Positions 55,295 through 62,856 of a DNA stretch of 64,000 nt are shown here, one piece after another. This stretch comes from Henriciella mobilis. Lineage in GTDB: Bacteria > Pseudomonadota > Alphaproteobacteria > Caulobacterales > Hyphomonadaceae. The stretch is taken from NCBI RefSeq assembly GCF_003576315.1, contig NZ_QWFZ01000003.1, forward strand, positions 496,001 to 560,000, read 5' to 3'. The position numbers and the translations under genes were made by a program. The notes beneath the pieces were generated by a model. It ran no database searches, had not been told where the DNA came from, and saw nothing but the letters and a program-made list of their open reading frames with translations. Numbering within the stretch: the first letter of the stretch is position 1; the number at the start of each line of letters is the position of its first letter.

Positions 55295-55896
55295 CGCTCG
55301 TCATGCTCCATCCGGGTCAGCAATTCTATGATTGCGTGTACATGGGTTCGCGTGAATTCGAAACCGAAGGCTGTAGAGATAACGAAATCCGCTCGGGCCC
55401 GCTTTTCGGCATCGGGTACTTGCTTGGCGACGATCTTCTCGAAATCCGACTCACTCATTTCGTTCCGCGCCATCACACGCGCCCTCTGCACTTCGGGCGG
55501 GGCGGTCACGACGGCTACATAGTCGCAACGCTGGTCGCCGCCCGTCTCAAAAAGAAGCGGGATATCCAGAACCGCCAGAGCGGCTCCCGAATGAACCGCA
55601 TCCCTTCGAAAGCGCGCCTGAGTTTCGCCAACAAGAGGATGAACGATGGCTTCAAGTGCCTTCATTGCCTCCGGATCTTCCATTACGAAGTCCCGCAGGC
55701 GCTGACGATTGATCGCCCCGTCGACGACGACTCCGGGAAAGCGCTCGCCGAGCGGTTCGACCGCAAGTCCGCCCTTCTGGTAAATCGAGTGGACCGCCGC
55801 GTCCGCATCATAAACAGGTATGCCGGCCTCAGCGAACATGGCCGCTGTAGCGCTTTTCCCCATGCCTATGGATCCGGTCAGACCGAGAATGATCAT
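55291..55896 (-). CDS. coaE: Dephospho-CoA kinase
   Basis: Phosphorylates the ribose of dephospho-CoA in the last step of CoA synthesis. The 201-residue enzyme has the P-loop LGLTGSIGMGKSATAAMFAEAG, then the acidic catalytic segment (VYDADAAVH) and VLDIPLLFETG. It overlaps both neighbours by four bases, consistent with translational coupling. Confidence 0.95.
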   Translation of the reverse strand: MIILGLTGSIGMGKSATAAMFAEAGIPVYDADAAVHSIYQKGGLAVEPLGERFPGVVVDGAINRQRLRDFVMEDPEAMKALEAIVHPLVGETQARFRRDAVHSGAALAVLDIPLLFETGGDQRCDYVAVVTAPPEVQRARVMARNEMSESDFEKIVAKQVPDAEKRARADFVISTAFGFEFTRTHVHAIIELLTRMEHDER

Positions 55897-56717
55897 TCGT
55901 TCAGTTTCAGCGTTTCACGGCAAGCTTCAAGGGCGATTTCGACATCTGGCAATGCGCAATCGAACCAGATGGCGAAGCTTTCTGCGGCTTGGCAGACCAG
56001 CATGCCCAGCCCATCTTCCGCAATCCAATCCATACGTCTGGCTTGCGCGAGCTGAGCTTTCGCTGGCGCGCCGTAACTCATTTCGAAAAATAGACGGCCT
56101 TTTCCTTCAGGTAGATCGAGAAACTCCCCGCCGTGACCGGCGCTTGTTGTATTGATTATGAAGTCAGCTTTGACTGCATGTAGCGCGAGGTCCTCTAATG
56201 GACCGAAACGATGGGACCGACGGCAACACGCTCCAATCACCTTGCCTGCCTTTTCAACCGTCCGGTTAAGGACGATCAGGTTTGCCCTACCCCGGTCGAG
56301 CGCATAGAGCGCCGCGCGCGCAGCCCCGCCCGCGCCAAGAACAAGAACGGTCTTGTCTGACACGTCGCCAATGCCCGCGCGCCGCAGTGCCGCCATTAGT
56401 CCGGGTGCGTCAGTATTGTCAGCCCGCCAGCTTCCGTCCGTGTTCCTGGTCAAGGTATTGGCGGCGCCGATGGCCGCAACGGCCGGCGAAGTGTCGATAA
56501 CGGTTTCCAGTACGGCTTCCTTGTGCGGCAAGGTGACGTTCAGACCGCGGAATTTCTTTCGGGAAAAATCCGCGAGTGCCGCCGCGGTTTCGCCCCTTGG
56601 TACACGGATGGATTCGTAGGAGGCCTTGCGTCCTTGCGCGTCAATCCAGGTCATATGGATTTGCGGCGACAAGGAGTGCCCGACAGGATCTCCGATGACG
56701 GCTAAACGCTGCATCAT
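55893..56717 (-). CDS. aroE: Shikimate dehydrogenase
   Basis: Reduces 3-dehydroshikimate to shikimate with NADPH in aromatic synthesis. The 274-residue protein has VIGDPVGHSLSPQIH, GLNVTLPHKEAVL with the catalytic lysine, the aspartate of NTDAPGLMAAL, and the NADP-binding VLGAGGAARAALYAL. Four-base overlaps join it to maf upstream and coaE downstream. Confidence 0.95.
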   Translation of the reverse strand: MMQRLAVIGDPVGHSLSPQIHMTWIDAQGRKASYESIRVPRGETAAALADFSRKKFRGLNVTLPHKEAVLETVIDTSPAVAAIGAANTLTRNTDGSWRADNTDAPGLMAALRRAGIGDVSDKTVLVLGAGGAARAALYALDRGRANLIVLNRTVEKAGKVIGACCRRSHRFGPLEDLALHAVKADFIINTTSAGHGGEFLDLPEGKGRLFFEMSYGAPAKAQLAQARRMDWIAEDGLGMLVCQAAESFAIWFDCALPDVEIALEACRETLKLNE

Positions 56718-57313
56718 GCTGCTATTACGCCTCGAACACGCAAATAATCCAGTAAAGGCAGCAGGGGCAGCCCAAGGATCGAAAAATAGTCACCTTCGAT
56801 TCTGCTGAACAGTTGTGCTCCCACACCTTCCAGCTGGTAGGCACCGACCGTGTTCAGGATATCCGGTCCTGCAGCCTTGAGATAGTGATCGATGAAGGTG
56901 TCATCCAGCGGGCGAACCGTCAGTTTTGGAGACGTCAGATGCCGCCAGACGGGCTCGCCGTTCTCTGCAATAACAATTGCCGTTTCCAACCGATGAACCT
57001 TGCCCGAGAACCGCCGAAGATGACGGGCCGCCTCGGCCATGTCGGCAGGCTTGTCGAGCGGCTCGCCGTCCAAGTTCAGCATCTGGTCGCCGCCAATGAC
57101 GAGACCTGAATGATTGCGGGACACCTTTATGGCCTTTAGCTCGGCCAGGCGCAGCGCCTGGTCAGCGACACGCATGCCCTCCGCCCGAAAAGCCGCTTTG
57201 GCGGCGTCTTCGTCGACATTGGGTTTAATGCCTGTTGCTTCGACACCCGCATTTGCGAGCAGGCTTCGTCGACTGGCGCTGCCAGACGCCAGAATCACAG
57301 AAAGTTTGTTCAT
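56714..57313 (-). CDS. maf: Maf-family nucleotide pyrophosphatase
   Basis: Hydrolyses non-canonical or UTP/dTTP nucleotides to monophosphates. The 199 residues show LASGSASRRSLLANAGV at the N-terminus, GGDQMLNLDGEPLDKPADMAEA, RFSGKVHRLETAIV and GAYQLEGVGAQLF, which form the nucleotide and metal site. It overlaps ppsR and aroE by four bases on each side. Confidence 0.92.
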   Translation of the reverse strand: MNKLSVILASGSASRRSLLANAGVEATGIKPNVDEDAAKAAFRAEGMRVADQALRLAELKAIKVSRNHSGLVIGGDQMLNLDGEPLDKPADMAEAARHLRRFSGKVHRLETAIVIAENGEPVWRHLTSPKLTVRPLDDTFIDHYLKAAGPDILNTVGAYQLEGVGAQLFSRIEGDYFSILGLPLLPLLDYLRVRGVIAA

Positions 57314-58143
57314 CCCTGTCCCCGGCGCTCATTGAGTTTGTTCAGAATGGCGGCGGCCGTTTCTTCGACGCTTCGCCGGGAAACGTCGATCATCGTCCAC
57401 TTCTTGCGCTGGAAAAGGCGGCTCGCTTCGGTCACTTCGGACCTGACGGCTTCTTCGTCCGTGTAATCGGTTGTTGAAGTCTCATTGAGGGCGATAAGCC
57501 GCTGGCTACGAATCTGGACGAGGCGCTCAACGCCAATCTTGAGACCGATCACAAGCGGTCCATTCACTGGATCAATCTGATCGAGAACAGCAGGCGGCGG
57601 CACGCCCGGCACAAGCGGAATGTTTCCGGCCTTTACGCCCCGATTGGCGAGATAGACGCAGGTTGGGGTTTTTGACGTACGACTGACACCTACAAGAATC
57701 ACGTCAGCATGGATGAGGCCCTGCAGGTTTTGGCCATCATCATGTGCGAGTGCAAAGTTAATTGCCTCGATGCGCTCAAAATATTCCTGATTCAGCGCGT
57801 GTTGACCAGCCACCCGGTCGGTTGCTGCGACGCCGAGATGTCGGCTCAGCAGATGGATCGAAGCGTCGAGTACGGCCAGCACTGGTACCTGCTTGGCCCG
57901 GCAGAATTGCTCCAGCTTCATTCGAAGCGCCTCGTCCGAAATGGTGAACCAGACGACCCCCGGTGCCGCTTCGATATCACGCATGACCCTTTCCAGCTGG
58001 CGCTCGGAACGAACCAGGTAGTAATTGTGTTCAAGCGGAATAACATTTTCAAACTGCGCAGCAGCCGCACGCATGACTGCGTTCAGCGTTTCGCCAGTTG
58101 AATCCGAAACAAGGTGGACATTGAAGTATATGCTCGGGCGCAT
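57310..58143 (-). CDS. ppsR: Pyruvate, water dikinase regulatory protein (PpsR/DUF299)
   Basis: A bifunctional kinase and phosphorylase that switches phosphoenolpyruvate synthase or pyruvate dikinase. The 277-residue protein opens with YFNVHLVSDSTGETLNAV and contains the P-loop-like ILVGVSRTSKTPTCVYLANRG near residue 150 and IPLVPGV. The start at 58143 has GGAGA upstream; a longer frame exists but runs into the origin region. It is the first gene of the operon and the left flank of the replication origin. Confidence 0.92.
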   Translation of the reverse strand: MRPSIYFNVHLVSDSTGETLNAVMRAAAAQFENVIPLEHNYYLVRSERQLERVMRDIEAAPGVVWFTISDEALRMKLEQFCRAKQVPVLAVLDASIHLLSRHLGVAATDRVAGQHALNQEYFERIEAINFALAHDDGQNLQGLIHADVILVGVSRTSKTPTCVYLANRGVKAGNIPLVPGVPPPAVLDQIDPVNGPLVIGLKIGVERLVQIRSQRLIALNETSTTDYTDEEAVRSEVTEASRLFQRKKWTMIDVSRRSVEETAAAILNKLNERRGQG

Positions 58144-58323
58144 TGATTCTCCGGACCATGAGGTTCGCGCGAAACTGCCGGGAAGCGATGAAATCGACAA
58201 CCCCTGTGGACACGTTGTGGGAGAATCATTTTGCCCACTATTGTTCACCGGCAATCCACATGCAGCTGATTCCAACAGGCTGGAGTCTCATCCTGTTCCA
58301 AGCGGTGGACCGCGCCTAAATGG

Positions 58324-58339
58324 TTAAGCAAAAATTAAC
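58324..58339. promoter_or_regulatory. CtrA-binding box, perfect consensus
   Basis: TTAA at 58324-58327, a 7-base spacer, and TTAAC at 58335-58339: an exact match to the CtrA consensus TTAA-N7-TTAAC. Phosphorylated CtrA bound here would be expected to block initiation and regulate the hemE-side promoter, as in Caulobacter. Confidence 0.8.
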
Positions 58340-58354
58340 GGCGATTCCAAAGGT

Positions 58355-58369
58355 TTAATGAAGGGTAAA
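58355..58369. promoter_or_regulatory. CtrA-like box, one mismatch
   Basis: TTAA at 58355-58358, a 7-base spacer, then TAAA at 58366-58369, one base from TTAA-N7-TTAA. It lies 15 bases after the perfect box, in the AT-rich block. Paired sites are common in the Caulobacter origin, so it is likely a second CtrA site. Confidence 0.55.
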
Positions 58370-58498
58370 TTTCTAGCACCGCCGTTGGACTCGCTGTGGA
58401 ATTCATGCTGACAACACCGCCTGAGACGGTTTGTCCACGATTTCCAGTGGCTAAGAGTGATAAGAGCCGAATCTAATGGAAAGTTTGAAGGGAGCCAG

Positions 58499-59542
58499 AT
58501 GGCTAACGACGTGACAAAACCTCTGCTGGACGTACTGCTTGGCAACAGACATGACCCCGTTCCCGTCTGGATGATGAGGCAGGCGGGCAGACATCTTCCA
58601 GAATATCTAGAGCTAAGATCACGCGCGAAGAATTTTCTTGATTTCTGTTACACGCCATCGCTGGCGACAGAAGCTACCCTTCAGCCGATTGAACGCTATG
58701 ACATGGATGGTGCAATTCTGTTCGCGGACATTCTTTTGGTGCTCGACGCGCTCGGACAGGGCGTGCGGTTTGAAAAAGGTGTGGGACCAATCGTTGAACC
58801 TGTTGAGCCTGGCGGCCGGCTCAACAAGGTTCCTGTACAGACAGCCAAAGAAAGGTTGTCACCTGTCTATGAAACGGTGTCGCGTGTGCGGGACAAGCTC
58901 GATCAGTCAAAGACGTTGATTGGCTTTGCCGGTGCGCCGTGGACCGTCGGGCTATATGCAATTGAAGGAAGAGGCGGGACCGACAAGAATACGGCTCGGC
59001 TCTGGGCGCATGAAAACCCGGCAGGGCTCGATCTTCTACTGGACGATCTCGTCGAAGTGACCGCTCATTACATGGCTGCGCAGGCGGAAGCTGGCGTTGA
59101 TGCCTTGATGATGTTCGAATCCTGGGCGGAGGGTCTAGCGAATGACGTATTCGAACAGATTATTGTACAACCCAATCGCAAGCTTGTATCGCGCCTGCGT
59201 GAGCTTGGTGTCGACGTGCCCATCATTGGCTTTCCGCGTGGGGCAGGGACGATGCTGCCCGCCTATGTCGATGCGACCGCCGTCAATGCCGTTGGCCTGG
59301 ACACGGCGATTTCTCCTGGCTTTGTAAATCGGGAACTGCCGGACAGATTTCCTGTTCAAGGTCATCTGGATCCTCTGCTGCTCCTCGCAGGCGGGGAAAA
59401 GATGGATCGGCGCGTCATTGAGTTGATCGAGGCCTATCGTGACCGGCCCCATATATTTAATCTGGGCCACGGTGTCCTGCCAGAAACCCCGATCAAGAAT
59501 GTTGAAAGGGTGCTGGAGATAATCCGAAACCGGGCGAAATGA
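58499..59542 (+). CDS. hemE: Uroporphyrinogen decarboxylase
   Basis: Decarboxylates uroporphyrinogen III to coproporphyrinogen III in haem synthesis. The 347-residue enzyme contains PVWMMRQAGRHLPEYLELR, DGAILFADILLVLDALG, and GFAGAPWTVGLYAIEG, then GFPRGAGTML and HGVLPETP, the family's substrate-pocket residues. The ATG at 58499 has GGGAG upstream. It is transcribed away from the predicted origin. Confidence 0.96.
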   Translation: MANDVTKPLLDVLLGNRHDPVPVWMMRQAGRHLPEYLELRSRAKNFLDFCYTPSLATEATLQPIERYDMDGAILFADILLVLDALGQGVRFEKGVGPIVEPVEPGGRLNKVPVQTAKERLSPVYETVSRVRDKLDQSKTLIGFAGAPWTVGLYAIEGRGGTDKNTARLWAHENPAGLDLLLDDLVEVTAHYMAAQAEAGVDALMMFESWAEGLANDVFEQIIVQPNRKLVSRLRELGVDVPIIGFPRGAGTMLPAYVDATAVNAVGLDTAISPGFVNRELPDRFPVQGHLDPLLLLAGGEKMDRRVIELIEAYRDRPHIFNLGHGVLPETPIKNVERVLEIIRNRAK

Positions 59543-59569
59543 ACGTCATTCAGTATACGGATTAAATTA

Positions 59570-59995
59570 ATGACATACCTCTGGCTGAAGGCATTCCACC
59601 TTATTTTTGTGATCGCTTTTATGGCGGGCATGTTGATTTATCCGCGTTACAAGTTGCATCAGCTGACAGCGAAGGCCGGAGATCCGCTTTTCGAGACGAT
59701 GAAGTCTGCTTCCAACAAGTTGCGGATAATTATTCTGAATCCGTCCGTGATCCTCGTATGGGTCCTGGGAATTGCGATGGTGGCTATGAATCACGGGTTG
59801 CTATCGCAAGGATGGTTTCACGTGAAACTCCTCTTTGTCCTGATCCTGACCGGATTGCACGGCTACTTTATCTCGATGGGAAAGAAGATCGACAACGGCG
59901 AGACGCTGCCGGCAAAGCAACTGAAATTGCTGAATGAAGTCCCGTTTCTGTTAATGATTGTCATCGTTGTTATGGTGATCGTCCGGCCGTTCTGA
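59570..59995 (+). CDS. hemJ: Protoporphyrinogen IX oxidase HemJ (membrane)
   Basis: A 141-residue four-span protein of the UPF0093/HemJ family, the oxygen-using protoporphyrinogen oxidase of many bacteria lacking hemG or hemY. It shows YLWLKAFHLIFVIAFMAGMLIYPRYKLHQ with the conserved histidine of the first span, and WFHVKLLFVLILTGLHGYF with the second. It follows hemE directly, supporting haem synthesis. A parS-like site lies inside its coding sequence. Confidence 0.88.
   Translation: MTYLWLKAFHLIFVIAFMAGMLIYPRYKLHQLTAKAGDPLFETMKSASNKLRIIILNPSVILVWVLGIAMVAMNHGLLSQGWFHVKLLFVLILTGLHGYFISMGKKIDNGETLPAKQLKLLNEVPFLLMIVIVVMVIVRPF
59814..59829. other. parS: parS centromere site, 14 of 16 bases
   Basis: A 16-base palindrome whose central 14 bases, GTTTCACGTGAAAC, exactly match the ParB-binding parS consensus; only the two end bases differ. 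It lies within hemJ, encoding the residues WFHVKL, and is 1.3 kb from the predicted origin. Confidence 0.7.
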
Positions 59996-60144
59996 GGACG
60001 GGCATGCTGCTGGCGATGACGTCTTGACGCGGCGGTTGTCAGAGATCATAAGCAGGCAGATAAAGTCCCTGCCCGTCCTGGGCCCTTGCGACTTATGATT
60101 TCCCTGTTCCAGCCTATCGGCCGGTATCCCCATACAGAGTGTCC

Positions 60145-61446
60145 ATGTCCGACATCGTCATTGAATCTGAAACCGACTCCCAACGCCACGTTTATCTTCG
60201 CGATCTCAAAGCAAAGAGCCCGACTGAGCTACTCGCTTATGCCGAGAGTCTCGAAGTGGAAAATGCGTCGTCACTGCGAACGCAAGACATGCTCTATGCG
60301 ATCTTGCGCGAGCTCGCAGAGCGCGACATTGTTATTATCGGGCGGGGTGTCCTTGAGGTTCTGATTGATGGGTTTGGTTTCCTGCGGTCGCCAGAGTCCA
60401 ACTATCTTCCCGGCCCGGACGACATCTATGTAAATCCGAAGCTTTTGAAGCAGGCCGGTCTGAAAACCGGTGATACGGTTGAGGGCCCGATCAAGGAGCC
60501 GGGCGATGGCGAGCGCTATTTCGCGCTGATGAGTGTTAACTCGGTGAACTTTGAGGAACCCGAAAAGGCTCGCCAGAAAGTTCACTTTGACAATCTCGTG
60601 CCTCTTTATCCAGAAGAGCGCCTTCAGATGGAGAGCCAGGATCCGACTAAGAAGGACCGGACCGGACGCGTAATCGATATCGTTGCTCCGATTGGTAAGG
60701 GTCAGCGCGCACTGATCGTCGCTCCGCCGCGCACCGGTAAGACCGTTATCCTCCAGAACGTGGCTGCGTCGATCGAGGAGAACCATCCGGAATGTTATCT
60801 CATCGTTCTTCTGATTGATGAGCGTCCGGAAGAAGTGACTGACATGAAGCGGTCTGTGAAGGGCGAGGTTATCTCGTCAACCTTCGACGAACCCGCAACA
60901 CGTCACGTGGCAGTCGCGGAAATGGTGATCGAGAAAGCCAAACGTCTTGTCGAGCATGGACGTGATGTCGTCATCCTGCTCGATTCGATTACGCGTCTTG
61001 GTCGCGCCTATAACACAACGGTGCCAAGTTCAGGGAAAGTCCTGACAGGTGGTGTAGACGCCAATGCGCTCCAGCGTCCGAAACGGTTTTTCGGTGCAGC
61101 TCGGAATGTCGAACACGGTGGCTCACTAACCATCATTGCGACAGCGCTGATCGAAACCGGCTCGCGCATGGACGAGGTTATCTTCGAAGAATTCAAGGGT
61201 ACGGGTAACTCTGAAATCGTTCTAGACCGGAAGATTGCCGACAAACGGACTTTCCCGGCCATGGATATCATGAAGTCGGGTACCCGGAAGGAAGAGCTCA
61301 TTACGCCGAAGGAGCAGCTGCAGAAAGTCTATATCTTGCGCCGCATCCTCAATCCCATGGGGACGTCAGATGCTATGGACTTCCTGCTCGACAAGCTTCG
61401 TCAGACCAAGACGAACGACGAATTCTTCGAGGCAATGAAGAACTAG
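60145..61446 (+). CDS. rho: Transcription termination factor Rho
   Basis: RNA-dependent helicase that ends transcription. The 433-residue protein has an N-terminal Rho domain ([22 protein letters not shown]), an RNA-binding cold-shock-like domain ([21 protein letters not shown]), the P-loop [14 protein letters not shown], the Q-loop/R-loop [20 protein letters not shown] and [12 protein letters not shown]. The ATG at 60145 is used; GTG at 60139 is in frame. It is likely cotranscribed with mnmE, the gap being three bases. Confidence 0.97.
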   Translation: MSDIVIESETDSQRHVYLRDLKAKSPTELLAYAESLEVENASSLRTQDMLYAILRELAERDIVIIGRGVLEVLIDGFGFLRSPESNYLPGPDDIYVNPKLLKQAGLKTGDTVEGPIKEPGDGERYFALMSVNSVNFEEPEKARQKVHFDNLVPLYPEERLQMESQDPTKKDRTGRVIDIVAPIGKGQRALIVAPPRTGKTVILQNVAASIEENHPECYLIVLLIDERPEEVTDMKRSVKGEVISSTFDEPATRHVAVAEMVIEKAKRLVEHGRDVVILLDSITRLGRAYNTTVPSSGKVLTGGVDANALQRPKRFFGAARNVEHGGSLTIIATALIETGSRMDEVIFEEFKGTGNSEIVLDRKIADKRTFPAMDIMKSGTRKEELITPKEQLQKVYILRRILNPMGTSDAMDFLLDKLRQTKTNDEFFEAMKN

Positions 61447-61449
61447 GCG

Positions 61450-62778
61450 ATGACGGCTGCGCGCGACACGATCTGCGCGCTCGCTTCCGGGCCGCCGCCA
61501 TCCGCGATCGCGATCATTCGCATCAGTGGTCCTGGCGTTCGTGTCATATGCAACCAATTACTTGTGCCTGGATGGACTGCGCCGCGAAAGGCAGTCTATG
61601 GCCGTATTCGGGACAGATCCGGTGAAGTGATCGATGAAGGACTGGCGGTCTTCATGCCCGGGCCTGCGTCGTACACCGGAGAAGATACCGCGGAACTCTA
61701 TCTGCATGGTGGCGCTGCGGTTATTGAACATGCGCTCGACGCTATTTGCAGTTTCGAGGATACCCGGCTTGCGGAAGCCGGCGAGTTCACCCGGCGTGCG
61801 TTTGAGAATGGAAAGCTTGACCTGGTAGAAGCTGAAGGCGTTGCGGACCTGATCGATGCGGAGACCCGCGCGCAAAAGCACTTAGCCCTCGATCAACTCG
61901 ACGGCCGATTGTCCAGGCAATATGAGGTCTGGCGATCGTCGCTTCTAAACGCTCTAGCGTTGCTGGAAGTGAGCATCGATTTTCCCGACGAAGACGATGC
62001 GCCCGATGAAACCAGAGAACCAGTTGCGCGGACACTTCGCGAGATGGAGGCGAGTCTCGAGAAGGCGTTGGCCGATGACTCGGTCGGTGAACGAATTCGG
62101 GATGGCTTTCATATCGCGATCGTTGGTCCGCCGAATGCAGGAAAATCGTCATTATTGAACAAGCTCGCGCGCCGGGAGGCAGCCATTGTCTCCGATATTC
62201 CGGGGACGACTCGGGATGTGGTTGAGGTTCGGTTGAAAATCGGTGGTCAGATCGCCTGGGTTGCGGATACCGCAGGCCTGAGGGAGGCTGCCGACGTGAT
62301 CGAAGCCGAGGGCGTTCGGAGAGCACAGCAAAGGGCGGCCTCCGCAGATCTCCGGATCCAGGTTCGCGCTGCCGACGATCGCACGGACTTTTCCGAGTGT
62401 GGAGAAGACGACCTTCTCGTGGTCAACAAAATCGATCTGGCGGGTGAAAACGCTAAGTGGCCCGATAGTGCCATGGTGATCTCCGCGATAACAGGAGATG
62501 GGATCCGTGAATTGGAGCGCATAATTGCAAACATAATCTGCGCAAAGGCCGGATCAGTTGGGGCGCCCCTTATTACACGGCGCCGGCATAGGCTGGCTCT
62601 GGAATCCGCACTGTTTCACGTGAAACAGGCAAGCGACCTGATAACGCGCGGGGGTGGGGCGGAATTGGTGGCGGAAGATGTGCGGCTAGCATCCCGGCAG
62701 CTTTCCGGGCTTATTGGAGAAATCGGCGTAGAAGAGATTCTTGGCGCCGTATTCTCGTCCTTCTGTATTGGGAAATGA
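61450..62778 (+). CDS. mnmE: tRNA modification GTPase MnmE
   Basis: With MnmG it installs the carboxymethylaminomethyl group at the wobble uridine of several tRNAs. The 442-residue protein has an N-terminal tetrahydrofolate-binding domain, a GTPase domain (VGPPNAGKSSLLNKLARREA, DIPGTTRD, VADTAGLREA, VVNKIDL) and the C-terminal cysteine motif ending CIGK. It is next to mnmG, a common pairing. A perfect parS site lies within its C-terminal coding sequence. Confidence 0.96.
   Translation: MTAARDTICALASGPPPSAIAIIRISGPGVRVICNQLLVPGWTAPRKAVYGRIRDRSGEVIDEGLAVFMPGPASYTGEDTAELYLHGGAAVIEHALDAICSFEDTRLAEAGEFTRRAFENGKLDLVEAEGVADLIDAETRAQKHLALDQLDGRLSRQYEVWRSSLLNALALLEVSIDFPDEDDAPDETREPVARTLREMEASLEKALADDSVGERIRDGFHIAIVGPPNAGKSSLLNKLARREAAIVSDIPGTTRDVVEVRLKIGGQIAWVADTAGLREAADVIEAEGVRRAQQRAASADLRIQVRAADDRTDFSECGEDDLLVVNKIDLAGENAKWPDSAMVISAITGDGIRELERIIANIICAKAGSVGAPLITRRRHRLALESALFHVKQASDLITRGGGAELVAEDVRLASRQLSGLIGEIGVEEILGAVFSSFCIGK
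62612..62627. other. parS: parS centromere site, perfect 16-mer
   Basis: The full palindrome TGTTTCACGTGAAACA, an exact match to the ParB-binding consensus, lies within mnmE and encodes part of the residues LFHVKQ. It is 4.1 kb from the predicted origin. Confidence 0.85.
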
Positions 62779-62856
62779 GTCGCGCCCCTGTGTTTCGACG
62801 ATTAGATGTTGTATAGCGGCCCGCTCATCGATCTTTGCAATTTAGCGGAGCCGCGA

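Larger units (their letters stand above)
58144..58498. other. Predicted chromosome replication origin (oriC), between ppsR and hemE
   Basis: No gene fits this 355-base gap. It holds seven GANTC sites (58145, 58223, 58268, 58283, 58343, 58388 and 58469); a perfect CtrA box (58324-58339) plus a near match (58355-58369); an AT-rich block (about 58318-58375); and sequences two bases from the TTATCCACA DnaA consensus (58205-58213, 58252-58260 and 58431-58439). The position beside hemE and the ppsR/RP001-type gene is that of the origin in Caulobacter and Rickettsia. Confidence 0.85.
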
